A stretch of 64,000 bases of DNA, taken from M2408 sp046303515. GTDB taxonomy: Bacteria > Bacteroidota > Bacteroidia > Flavobacteriales_D > Crocinitomicaceae. This document shows positions 41,427-50,112 of the stretch, piece by piece; position 1 is the first letter of the stretch; each line of letters starts with the position of its first letter. A model generated the notes under the pieces. The model did not search any database and was not told the origin of the DNA. It saw only the letters and a program-made list of their open reading frames with translations. Made by a program: the position numbers and the translations under genes. Location: NCBI GenBank assembly GCA_046303515.1, contig JBKCGI010000226.1, forward strand, positions 11,332-75,331, given 5' to 3'.

Positions 41427-42374
41427 ATGAGTAATCGCATTACAGATTTATTTCAAATAAAATATCCAATCATTCAAGCAGGAATGATTTGGTGTTCAGG
41501 TTGGGAATTGGCAAGTGCAGTTTCAAACGCTGGTGGATTGGGAATCATCGGTTCAGGTTCGATGTATCCGCATATTTTAGACGAACACATAACAAAGTGT
41601 AAAGCAGCAACGAATAAACCTTTTGGTGTTAATTTACCAATGCTTTACCCAGATATTGAAAAACATGTTGAGACAATTATAAAGCATAAGGTTCCAATAG
41701 TTTTTACTTCGGCAGGAAATCCTAAAACATGGACAAAATATTTGCAAGAAAAAGGAATTATTGTTGTTCATGTTGTTTCAAGTGTTAAATTTGCTTTAAA
41801 AGCCCAAGAAGCTGGAGTAGATGCAGTTGTTGCAGAAGGTTTTGAAGCTGGTGGGCATAATGGAAGAGACGAAACAACTACATTGTGTTTAATTCCGATG
41901 GTGGCGAAAGAAATTAAAATTCCTTTGATTGCAGCTGGTGGAATTGCAACTGGAAGAGGAATGCTAGCAGCAATGAATTTGGGAGCAGATGCAGTTCAAA
42001 TTGGAAGTCGTTTTGTAACCTCAACTGAATCTAGTGCGCATCAAAATTTCAAGGAAAAAGTTTTAAATTCCAATGAAGGTGATACTTTGTTAACTTTAAA
42101 AGAATTAACACCTGTACGCTTACTTAGAAACCCATTTTTCGACAAGGTCTCTGAAGCCTATAAAAATGATGCTACTACTGAAGAGTTGAATAAACTTTTA
42201 GGTAGAGGTAGAGCAAAAAAAGGTATGTTTGAAGGAGATATGGAAGAAGGAGAATTAGAAATTGGTCAAATAGCTGGAATCATAGATGAAATCAAACCTG
42301 CCAAAGAAATTGTAGAGGAAATTATTACTGAATTTAGACAAGCATTAAACGAACAAGAAAAATTTAATTTTTAA
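41427..42374 (+). CDS. nitronate monooxygenase-like flavoenzyme
   Basis: A 315-residue FMN-dependent TIM barrel of the 2-nitropropane dioxygenase family, which oxidises nitroalkane anions such as propionate-3-nitronate. N-terminal YPIIQAGMIWCSGWELASAVSNAGGLG holds the phosphate/FMN site, EGFEAGGHNGRDE is the central catalytic-loop region (GGH with His), and AAGGIATGRG and GADAVQIGSRF bind the flavin. FabK-type enoyl reductases are related, but no FabK-like context is present. The gene abuts the M16 peptidase start with no gap, so the three genes form one operon. Confidence 0.87.
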   Translation: MSNRITDLFQIKYPIIQAGMIWCSGWELASAVSNAGGLGIIGSGSMYPHILDEHITKCKAATNKPFGVNLPMLYPDIEKHVETIIKHKVPIVFTSAGNPKTWTKYLQEKGIIVVHVVSSVKFALKAQEAGVDAVVAEGFEAGGHNGRDETTTLCLIPMVAKEIKIPLIAAGGIATGRGMLAAMNLGADAVQIGSRFVTSTESSAHQNFKEKVLNSNEGDTLLTLKELTPVRLLRNPFFDKVSEAYKNDATTEELNKLLGRGRAKKGMFEGDMEEGELEIGQIAGIIDEIKPAKEIVEEIITEFRQALNEQEKFNF

Positions 42375-43619
42375 ATGGTAAATTTTGAACGCTTCACTTT
42401 AGAAAACGGACTTCGTGTGCTTTTTCACAAAGATGAAACAACGCCAATGGCAGTTGTAAACACCTTATACGATGTGGGTGCTCGTGATGAAAATGCAGAT
42501 AAAACAGGTTTTGCACATCTTTTTGAGCACTTGATGTTTGGCGGATCAGTGAATATTCCTGATTTTGATATGCCTTTACAGCGCGCTGGTGGTGAATCAA
42601 ATGCCTTTACTTCAAATGATATAACAAATTATTACGACATTCTTCCTGCGCATAATATTGAAACAGCTTTGTGGTTGGAATCAGACAGAATGTTGTCTTT
42701 AGCTTTTACTACCAAAAGTTTGGAAACACAAAGAAGTGTTGTAATTGAAGAATTTAAGCAACGCTATTTGAATCAACCTTATGGCGATGTTTGGTTGAAT
42801 TTGCGACCTTTGGCATACAAGAAACATGCTTATCAGTGGGCAACTATTGGAAAAGAGTTGAAGCATATTGAAGATGCAACAATGGAAGATGTGAAAGCGT
42901 TTTTTGCAAAATATTATTGTCCGGCAAATGCAATTTTATGTATCGCAGGAAATTTCGAACTAGAAGAGGTTAAATCCCTAGTGAACAAATGGTATGGCGA
43001 TATTCCTTCAGGAGAAAAACATGCTAGAAATTTAGTTCAGGAACCTAAACAAAGTGAATATAGAGAGCAAATTTTGGAAAGAGATGTTCCTTCTGATGCT
43101 TTTTATTATGCTTTCAAAATGCCTGAAAGATTATCAAATGATTACAGTATTTGCGATATTATTTCTGATGCTTTAGGAGGAGATAAGTCTTCTCGATTAT
43201 ATAATGAAATTCAGAAAAAACAAAAGTTAGTTACAGAGATATCAGCTTATATTTTAGGTTCCATTGACGCTGGTTTATTTGTAGTTTCAGGCAAAATAGC
43301 TCCAAATAAATCTTTTGATGAATTAGAATCTGCACTTTGGAAAGAATTAGCTAAAGTAAACGAAACGAATATTCCAGAGAAAGAATTAACTCGTTTAAAA
43401 AATAAAATTCAAACAGCAAGAGAATTTCAAGAACAAGGATTACTCAATCGCGCGATGAATCTAAGTTTTTACGAATTGTTGGGGGATGCTGATAAAATTA
43501 ACCACGAATTTGAATCTTATTCTAAAATTCATTCAGATGATTTCAAAAGGGTTGCGCAAAATTTATTTAGAAAAGAAAATTGTTCCGTTTTAAAAGTTAA
43601 ATCTACAACAAATGCTTGA
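42375..43619 (+). CDS. M16 zinc peptidase, catalytic subunit
   Basis: A 414-residue insulinase-family (pitrilysin-like) protease. Zinc motif HLFEH at 48-52, and the downstream glutamate in VIEEFKQRYLNQPYG that completes the HxxEH...E metal site. Length matches the single-chain halves of two-subunit M16B peptidases. No signal peptide, so cytoplasmic. Directly follows the nitronate monooxygenase gene and overlaps the next gene, which encodes the non-catalytic partner. Confidence 0.92.
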   Translation: MVNFERFTLENGLRVLFHKDETTPMAVVNTLYDVGARDENADKTGFAHLFEHLMFGGSVNIPDFDMPLQRAGGESNAFTSNDITNYYDILPAHNIETALWLESDRMLSLAFTTKSLETQRSVVIEEFKQRYLNQPYGDVWLNLRPLAYKKHAYQWATIGKELKHIEDATMEDVKAFFAKYYCPANAILCIAGNFELEEVKSLVNKWYGDIPSGEKHARNLVQEPKQSEYREQILERDVPSDAFYYAFKMPERLSNDYSICDIISDALGGDKSSRLYNEIQKKQKLVTEISAYILGSIDAGLFVVSGKIAPNKSFDELESALWKELAKVNETNIPEKELTRLKNKIQTAREFQEQGLLNRAMNLSFYELLGDADKINHEFESYSKIHSDDFKRVAQNLFRKENCSVLKVKSTTNA

Positions 43620-44880
43620 TCGTAAAGAAAGTCCTGAATTACAAGAAATTCATAACATACATTTTGTTGAGCCAATTCAACGAGATTTAACTCAAAATAC
43701 ATCTCTTTTCCTTATGGATAAGGTGAAAGATGATACTGTACGTATTGAATTTCACTTTAATGCAGGGCAAATAAGTGGAAAAAGAAATATGGCAACTTTT
43801 GTCTCCGCTCTTTTACTTTCGGGAACAAAAGATAAAACAAGTGAACAAATTCACGAAGAATTAGATTCTTTGGGTGCTTATATTGATCAAGAAATTTCAA
43901 TGGAAAGTGCCTTTGTGAACTTATATTGTTTGCGACAAAATGTTTTGCAAGCCTTTGAATTGTTAATTTCTGCATTAGAGAATGTTTCATTTGAGGAGCA
44001 CGAAATAGAAGAAATGCTCCAAGTGAAAAAGCAGCGCTATTTGGTTTCATTAGAAAAAGTAAGTTTTTTAGCGCGAAAATCATTCCAAAAATATTTCTTT
44101 TCAAATTTGGGATCATATTCTCGTCAGTTAGAACTTGAAGATTTTGATTCAGTTAATCGTCAGGATTTAATTGATTTTCACAAAGAATTTTATTTAAAAG
44201 GTCTGCGTAAAATAGTTGTTGTAAGTAATTTGCAGGACGAAGTTGTCTCTGCAATTAGTGAACGATTAAAATCATGGTCACAAGCCAGTATTTCTGTTTT
44301 TGAAGGAAAATTAGAACATCAAAAAGGAAGTTTCCATGTCGAGAAAAAAGGTGCCATTCAAACTGCCATTCGCTTAGGAATTCCCTTGTTTAATAAAAAA
44401 CATGAGGACTATGTGAAGTTTCAAGTGCTTCAAACCATTTTAGGTGATTATTTTGGAAGTCGTTTGATGTCTAATATTCGAGAGGATAAAGGTTACACCT
44501 ATGGTATCGGTTGTGGCTTGGTTGAATTGAAAGAAACTGGGTATTTTGTTATTGCAACTGAAGTTGGCAAGGATGTTTGTGATGCAACAATAAATGAAAT
44601 AAAATACGAAATCGAACGTTTAAGAACTGAATTAGTTCCTCACGATGAGTTAAGTTTGGTGAAAAATTATTTATTAGGACAATTGTTGAAAAGTGCCGAT
44701 GGACCTAACGCTATGATGGATTTATTTTTAGGTGTTAGGCAACATCAAATGACATTAGATTTTTATAACGAGTACATTGAAAAAATTAAAGCAGTTACGT
44801 CTGAAGAATTAGTGGAGATTGCTGTTAAATATTTAGTGTTTGATAATTTCACCTTGGTAACAGCTGGAGAGCGCAACTAA
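43612..44880 (+). CDS. M16 peptidase-like, non-catalytic subunit
   Basis: A 422-residue M16 relative without the HxxEH site: the matching position reads ATFVSALLLSGTKDK, while the R/Y substrate-binding pair of M16 (DKGYTYGIG near 292-300) is retained. This is the usual architecture of two-chain M16B enzymes, in which one chain brings the zinc site and the other the R/Y pair. Overlaps the catalytic subunit gene by 8 nt and must be co-translated with it. Confidence 0.9.
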   Translation: MLDRKESPELQEIHNIHFVEPIQRDLTQNTSLFLMDKVKDDTVRIEFHFNAGQISGKRNMATFVSALLLSGTKDKTSEQIHEELDSLGAYIDQEISMESAFVNLYCLRQNVLQAFELLISALENVSFEEHEIEEMLQVKKQRYLVSLEKVSFLARKSFQKYFFSNLGSYSRQLELEDFDSVNRQDLIDFHKEFYLKGLRKIVVVSNLQDEVVSAISERLKSWSQASISVFEGKLEHQKGSFHVEKKGAIQTAIRLGIPLFNKKHEDYVKFQVLQTILGDYFGSRLMSNIREDKGYTYGIGCGLVELKETGYFVIATEVGKDVCDATINEIKYEIERLRTELVPHDELSLVKNYLLGQLLKSADGPNAMMDLFLGVRQHQMTLDFYNEYIEKIKAVTSEELVEIAVKYLVFDNFTLVTAGERN

Positions 44881-44907
44881 TTCTGCTTATTTACGTTATA
44901 ATTTTAA

Positions 44908-47900
44908 GTGAAAAATAAAATTTACATATTATTTGTTGTTACATTTTTATCATTTGTTGCACCTTTAAAAAGCTTTGGTATTGAAGCCTTAGGTGGAGAA
45001 ATTACATGGAAATGTGCTGGTGGTAGTAATTTTATTTTTGAGTTGGTGCTTTACCGAGATTGTAATAGTACAGATTTAACATCACTTTCTGAAAATATTC
45101 GTGTTTGGAATCATGGAACGATAACCGATATTGCTGTAAATTTTATCAGTAAAACCAATATTTCTCCTATTTGTACACCAAATACTTCCTCACCGCCCGC
45201 TTTGAGCTGTGGATCTGGTGATAATGGCGGAAATGGTTTAGGAGCAGTTGAAAAGTTTATTTTTCAGAGTAACCCCATTAATCTTTCTGGTGTTCCCGGA
45301 GCAAATGGTTGGATTTTCACCTATGAAACAAGTGCAAGAAAAGCTTCAATTTCTAATATTTCGAATCCTGCTTCAAATGGAATGACCTTGGTTGCAAAAA
45401 TGTTTGAAATTGCAGAAGTACAAAATGCCTGCTTGGATAATTCTCCTGTTTTTCTTGAAAATCCGTATTTGATTGTTTGCAGTGGAACACCATATCGTTA
45501 CATGCCAAACATTTCAGATCCTGATTTAGATTCTTTAAATTTCAGCTTGGTAAATCCCCTAAATAATTTTCCAGGAGGAAGTTTTAATCCGCCAACAAAC
45601 CCAATTCCAACTGCATTTATTGCTGGTTATTCAGCATTATCTCCGACTCCAAATTCAACCATGAATGGGGCAAATGTTAACTTTGCAATTGATCCAGTAT
45701 TTGGTGATATTAGTTTTTCTACAATCTCGTCGGGAGAATATGTCTTTAAAATTTTAGTTGCATCGTATCGTAATGGCAGAAAAATTGCTGAAGTAGAAAG
45801 GGAAATGCTTGTATTTGTAACGAATTGTGCAAATTCAAATAATGCGCCATTAATTAACGCTCCAGTTGAACTAGTATCTACTTTTGCAGGAAGTTTTCAA
45901 GCTGGAAATTTAGTTGTATTTACGCCAACTTCTTCTGATATAGAGGTTTTACAAGATGATGTAACTCCACAACAAAATACCTCTACCATTAGTAGTATTG
46001 TGTTGCCATTGCCACAATCTTCAAATGGAATTCAGGGAAGTTCGAATACTATTAATTGGCAAACAAATTGTACAGATTTAAAAAATACATTTGGGAATGA
46101 ATACGCCTCAGTAACCTATAATTTTGTTGTAAAAGTGACTGATAATTATTGTCAAATCCCAAAAGTTTCCTATCAACGTATTCAAATAGAATTAAACAGC
46201 GATGTTCAAATTAATCCTGCCAAAATTCAGTGCATTCAAACTTTAGCTAATGGAGATTTGATTATCAACTGGGATCAAGTTTTTGATGTAAATGGAGATT
46301 TTGTTTCCTATGATTTATATTCGATTCAAAGTGGACTAATAGCTAGTGTTAATTCAATAAATACAACAACTTTTACTGTTCCTGCAGTGAATGCTGATCA
46401 TGATTTTTTTATTAAAACCTTAAGCGGAACTCCTTGTACAATTGCTGTTTCAAGCGATACTGTGAGTAACATGTTTTTGACACTTTTTAATCCCTTAGAC
46501 GGTACTGCAACATTATCTTGGAATCCACCATTTTCGTCTGAAGTGACAACTTTTGCAAATCAATATGAAATTTTCAGAGAGTTTCCCTTAGGAACTTGGA
46601 CTTCAATTGGATTTGTACCTTATGGAACAAATAATTTTATTGATACCATTGATATTTGCCAAGCGAATTTAAATTATTACGTACAATTAAACGATCAAGT
46701 TTGTCCTCATATTTCATCAATCGACGGTGATATGTTAGAAGATAGAATTTCACCTTTTGCACCAGAAATCACATCTGTGTCAATTGACACAATTACTGGA
46801 CTTGCTACTTTAAATTGGCTGGTTCCAAATAATACAGACATTGAGGGGTATGTAATTTACTTGAACAATGTCGAGTTTGATACGGTTTTTGGCATTAATT
46901 CTACTTCCTATACCTATCCTGTTGGAAATATCAATTCAAGTTTAAATTTTAGTGTAGCAGCTTTTGATTTTTGTACTTCGCAGTTTAATCCATTATTTAA
47001 CCAAACTTCTGGACGAAGTGAACCGCACACAAGTATGTTTTTGACGCATGATTATGATGTTTGTTCAAAAACGGTTCAATTATCTTGGACGAAATATTTA
47101 GGTTGGCAGGCTGTAGATTCTATTGAAATTTTCGGACAAAAAGAAAATGGCATCTGGGAATCCTATGGTAAAATAGACCAAGGAGTTGGAATTCCAAGAA
47201 ATTTTGAAATTATTTTAGATGAATTTGTAAACTATACTTTTGTTGTTCAGGCTTTAGATAGTGCTGGGAATAACATGTCATTTTCAAATTTAATTCAATT
47301 TTTCACGCAATCGACTTCAAAACCAAGTTTCAATTATTTGAGAGTTGCATCTGTATCGGGAGAATTAGTTGAAATCATACATGAAGTCGAATTGATTTCT
47401 GGAGTTTCCGAATTAGCATTAGAAAAATTAAATGAAGATGGTGTTTTTGAAGAAATTCAGCGAATTCCAGCCGTGGCAAATGCATATTTTACAGACGAGG
47501 ATGTTTCCGTTGATGAAAAAAGTTATTCTTATCAAGTAAGAGTGATCGATAGTTGTGGAAATTTGGGTGGTGCTTCAAATGTTGCTAAAACTATTTTACT
47601 GAAATATCAAACGGATAATTTGAATCTAATAAATACCTTAACCTGGTCAAAATACGAAGGTTTCAATGGGTCAATTTTGTACTATAACGTTTACAGAGGT
47701 GTAGATGGTGTTTTTGATCCGGGCGTCTTTGTAACTGTTCCGGCGGACCAAAATTTTTATGTAGATATGGTGAAATCTGGATTAGAATTTAGTGGCAAAA
47801 TTTGCTACTATGTGCAGGCTGTGGAAGCAATAAATATTTATGGTTACAGAGAAGTAAGTTATTCAAATACAGTTTGTCCTGTTTTTGAACCTCTAATTTA

Positions 47901-48174
47901 TGTTCCAAATTCTTTCACACCAAATGACGATGATTTGAATGAAGTTTTTATCCCAAAGTTTGACATGATTGATGTCAATGAATATCAATTTACAATTTTT
48001 GACCGCTGGGGACAAGTAATTTTTCAAACGAAAGAAAGCAGCGAAGGTTGGGATGGGAAAATTGATTTGTCAGGCAAAATAGCTCCAAATGGAAGTTACA
48101 TGTATGTTGTTCAAATTAGAGATGGAAATCAGCAAGAAATTATCAAGCGAGGACATGTAAATGTAATTCGATAA
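44908..48174 (+). CDS. large T9SS cargo with gliding-motility-type (type B) C-terminal domain
   Basis: A 1088-residue secreted surface protein starting at a GTG (leader LFVVTFLSFVAPLKSFG). The N-terminal 350 residues contain a cysteine-bearing region (GGEITWKCAGG, YRDCNST) seen in large Bacteroidota adhesin-like proteins; about 430-980 hold several fibronectin type III-like units (TLSWNPPFSSE, TLTWSKYEGFNG); the end carries the type B sorting/gliding C-terminal domain: YVPNSFTPNDDDLNEVF, FTIFDRWGQVIF, SEGWDGK and NGSYMYVVQI. Anchored or secreted by the T9SS; adhesion is a plausible role, not shown. The TPR gene follows 16 bp later. Confidence 0.87.
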   Translation: MKNKIYILFVVTFLSFVAPLKSFGIEALGGEITWKCAGGSNFIFELVLYRDCNSTDLTSLSENIRVWNHGTITDIAVNFISKTNISPICTPNTSSPPALSCGSGDNGGNGLGAVEKFIFQSNPINLSGVPGANGWIFTYETSARKASISNISNPASNGMTLVAKMFEIAEVQNACLDNSPVFLENPYLIVCSGTPYRYMPNISDPDLDSLNFSLVNPLNNFPGGSFNPPTNPIPTAFIAGYSALSPTPNSTMNGANVNFAIDPVFGDISFSTISSGEYVFKILVASYRNGRKIAEVEREMLVFVTNCANSNNAPLINAPVELVSTFAGSFQAGNLVVFTPTSSDIEVLQDDVTPQQNTSTISSIVLPLPQSSNGIQGSSNTINWQTNCTDLKNTFGNEYASVTYNFVVKVTDNYCQIPKVSYQRIQIELNSDVQINPAKIQCIQTLANGDLIINWDQVFDVNGDFVSYDLYSIQSGLIASVNSINTTTFTVPAVNADHDFFIKTLSGTPCTIAVSSDTVSNMFLTLFNPLDGTATLSWNPPFSSEVTTFANQYEIFREFPLGTWTSIGFVPYGTNNFIDTIDICQANLNYYVQLNDQVCPHISSIDGDMLEDRISPFAPEITSVSIDTITGLATLNWLVPNNTDIEGYVIYLNNVEFDTVFGINSTSYTYPVGNINSSLNFSVAAFDFCTSQFNPLFNQTSGRSEPHTSMFLTHDYDVCSKTVQLSWTKYLGWQAVDSIEIFGQKENGIWESYGKIDQGVGIPRNFEIILDEFVNYTFVVQALDSAGNNMSFSNLIQFFTQSTSKPSFNYLRVASVSGELVEIIHEVELISGVSELALEKLNEDGVFEEIQRIPAVANAYFTDEDVSVDEKSYSYQVRVIDSCGNLGGASNVAKTILLKYQTDNLNLINTLTWSKYEGFNGSILYYNVYRGVDGVFDPGVFVTVPADQNFYVDMVKSGLEFSGKICYYVQAVEAINIYGYREVSYSNTVCPVFEPLIYVPNSFTPNDDDLNEVFIPKFDMIDVNEYQFTIFDRWGQVIFQTKESSEGWDGKIDLSGKIAPNGSYMYVVQIRDGNQQEIIKRGHVNVIR

Positions 48175-48178
48175 TTTT

Positions 48179-48186
48179 TATCTTTG
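48179..48186 (+). promoter_or_regulatory. -7 box (TATCTTTG) of the TPR gene
   Basis: Fits TAnnTTTG but ends only 4 nt before the ATG, and the gene also reads from the upstream unit, so this may be chance. Confidence 0.25.
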
Positions 48187-48190
48187 GAAA

Positions 48191-49456
48191 ATGAATAAAT
48201 CAATTCTAACGATATTTGTAGTTTGTCTTACTTATTTTGCACAAAGTCAGCTGATTTCAACTGTTAGAAAATCATTTTATTCTTTTGATAAAAACATACT
48301 CAAAAACGCTTCAATTTTAAGAGATTTTTATTTAGATGACAGTCCAGATTCGATTTACAATATTGGAAGTTATTTGATTCGAAAGGGTTTTCAAAATGAA
48401 AATCAAGCTCAAATTAATTACGGTAAACTTATTATTTCAAGTTATTATTACGAGCACGGAAAAGCTGAAGTAAGCATTGAAAATTTGAGAGCATGTATTC
48501 AATATTATGAGCGCAGAAAAGATATTGAAAATTTAGCTGATGCTCAAAATATGATGGGTTTAGCTTTGATGTATCAAGAGAAAAATAAAGAAGCCATCTC
48601 TTGGTTTCTAAAATCTTTAAACAATGCTCAAAAATTACCCGAAGATGCTGAATCTTACATGGCGCAAATCAATATGGTGGAGGCATTTTATCGCTTAAAT
48701 CTATTTGAATCTGCAGAAAAAGAATTGGAATCTTTTATTGATAAAGTTACAAGACAAAAATTAAACAAAGGATTACGAAAAGCCTATCAGTTAAAATCTA
48801 AAATTTGTTTTGCAACAGAAAGAATCTCTGAAGGAATAGCTTACAGTAAAAAATCATTGCAGTTAGCCTTTCAAAATGGAGATAAATTGGGATTATCTTT
48901 TGCTCAAAACGACATGGCGATTGCTTATTTTCAAGAAGGTAATGAATTAGAAGCCAAAAAGTCTTTTGAAAAAAGTTTACAATTACGTAAAGAGATTGGA
49001 AATTTCCCCATTATATGTGAAAGTTATTTCAATTTGGGCGAATATTATTATTTCAAAGAAGATTATTCCAAGGCGATTCAATATTATGATTCCTCTTTTC
49101 AATTAGCCTTAAAAAACAAACTTTTGCAGGAACAAGTGGATGCATTGGAGCGAATTGGAGAATGTTACAGCAAATCAAATTCACCGCAAAAAGCATATGA
49201 GTTTATGGCTAAATTTGCAGAAACGCAGCGTGAATTGATTCAAAAAATAAAAGCTGACAATGTTGAAATTGATACAGATTTGCGCAATTTTAGAGACTCA
49301 GAACAAGAACTAAATCAAGCGCGAAGAGAACGTGAATTACAAAAGCGCATAGTTAAATCTGAACGCAATACTTTTTGGATGTTGATTTTAACTGTTATCG
49401 TTATTTCACTTAGTATTTTATTCCTTTTGAAATCTAGAAAAAATGGTGCTGAGTGA
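48191..49456 (+). CDS. tetratricopeptide-repeat protein with C-terminal membrane anchor
   Basis: A 421-residue protein: signal peptide (LTIFVVCLTYFAQSQ), then at least six TPR units in about 75-330, for example ADAQNMMGLALMYQEKNKEA and SYFNLGEYYYFKEDYSKAIQ, a coiled-coil stretch (about 345-385), and one membrane helix near 390-410 with a basic tail. The sensor part of many Bacteroidota histidine kinases looks like this, but no kinase or response-regulator domain follows. Function unknown. Lies after the type B cargo gene; a 48-codon gene overlaps its end. Confidence 0.85.
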   Translation: MNKSILTIFVVCLTYFAQSQLISTVRKSFYSFDKNILKNASILRDFYLDDSPDSIYNIGSYLIRKGFQNENQAQINYGKLIISSYYYEHGKAEVSIENLRACIQYYERRKDIENLADAQNMMGLALMYQEKNKEAISWFLKSLNNAQKLPEDAESYMAQINMVEAFYRLNLFESAEKELESFIDKVTRQKLNKGLRKAYQLKSKICFATERISEGIAYSKKSLQLAFQNGDKLGLSFAQNDMAIAYFQEGNELEAKKSFEKSLQLRKEIGNFPIICESYFNLGEYYYFKEDYSKAIQYYDSSFQLALKNKLLQEQVDALERIGECYSKSNSPQKAYEFMAKFAETQRELIQKIKADNVEIDTDLRNFRDSEQELNQARRERELQKRIVKSERNTFWMLILTVIVISLSILFLLKSRKNGAE

Positions 49457-49589
49457 AACCCAATGGCTAATAGGAGAAGAAACATTTTATTCCGTTCCTT
49501 TTATTTCAACAGATTTACTTTTTCTTATCTTAATTTCAATAATTGCAGTGCTAATAATTCTTCTAATTAGAAGAAAAAAGAAAAATTAA
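49443..49589 (+). CDS. 48-residue single-helix membrane protein
   Basis: A small gene overlapping the TPR gene by 14 nt in another frame. It encodes MVLSETQWLIGEETFYSVP, then a membrane helix (LLFLILISIIAVLIILLI) and a basic end RRKKKN. The signal-anchor topology (soluble N-terminus, one helix, positive tail) and the tight coupling make it credible although it is below the usual length cut-offs. Its stop overlaps the 3' end of the convergent apaG by 4 nt. No family recognised. Confidence 0.55.
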   Translation: MVLSETQWLIGEETFYSVPFISTDLLFLILISIIAVLIILLIRRKKKN

Positions 49590-49972
49590 TTCAATTTTCC
49601 TGGGAAAATTAAATCAAATCGAGGAATGATAACCTTAAATTTCTTATTGGTTGTGAGATTTAAAAAAGTATAATTTCCTTCCATGTAACCCATTTCACTT
49701 TTTAATTCACAATAAGAAACATAAGCGTGGGATTCATTAAATTTCAGGTTTGGTTGTTCACCTACAACTCCAAGTCCTTCAACAACATGTGGTTCATCTA
49801 AACTGTCAAAAACATACCATTCACGAGAAAGTAATTTTACTTCGTCAGAATTTGAATTTTGAATGTTAATCTGATACTCAAAAATAAAGGAATTCTCTTC
49901 TAAATACGACAATTTCTCATTGTATTTAGCTTGCACTGAGATGCAAATTCCATGTGTAACTTTTGTTTTCAT
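49586..49972 (-). CDS. apaG: ApaG protein
   Basis: A 128-residue small beta-sandwich (FN3-like) protein named after the Ap4A hydrolase operon. Recognisable features: EYQINIQNSNSDEVKLLSREW, the conserved VVGEQPNL (usually VVGEQP with Gly-Glu-Gln-Pro) and MEGNYTF followed by PRFDLIFP. ATG chosen; a GTG one codon earlier is possible. Often annotated as Co/Mg efflux protein without solid evidence. Convergent with the TPR and small membrane-protein genes. Confidence 0.92.
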   Translation of the reverse strand: MKTKVTHGICISVQAKYNEKLSYLEENSFIFEYQINIQNSNSDEVKLLSREWYVFDSLDEPHVVEGLGVVGEQPNLKFNESHAYVSYCELKSEMGYMEGNYTFLNLTTNKKFKVIIPRFDLIFPGKLN

Positions 49973-50112
49973 CACTTTTATTGTTCGATAAAAATAAAAA
50001 AATATTTCCTTCGATTTACATTTTTAACATTTATTTTTTGATTTTATTTGAGAAATAATTACTTGAATGGATAGAAATTCTTAACTTCATCCCGATTTTT
50101 AAAAGATTATCA

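Noticed and set aside
42375..44880. M16 pair as a single gene broken by frameshift
   Set aside because: Both products are complete, have the typical length of separate M16B chains, and start/stop overlap properly.
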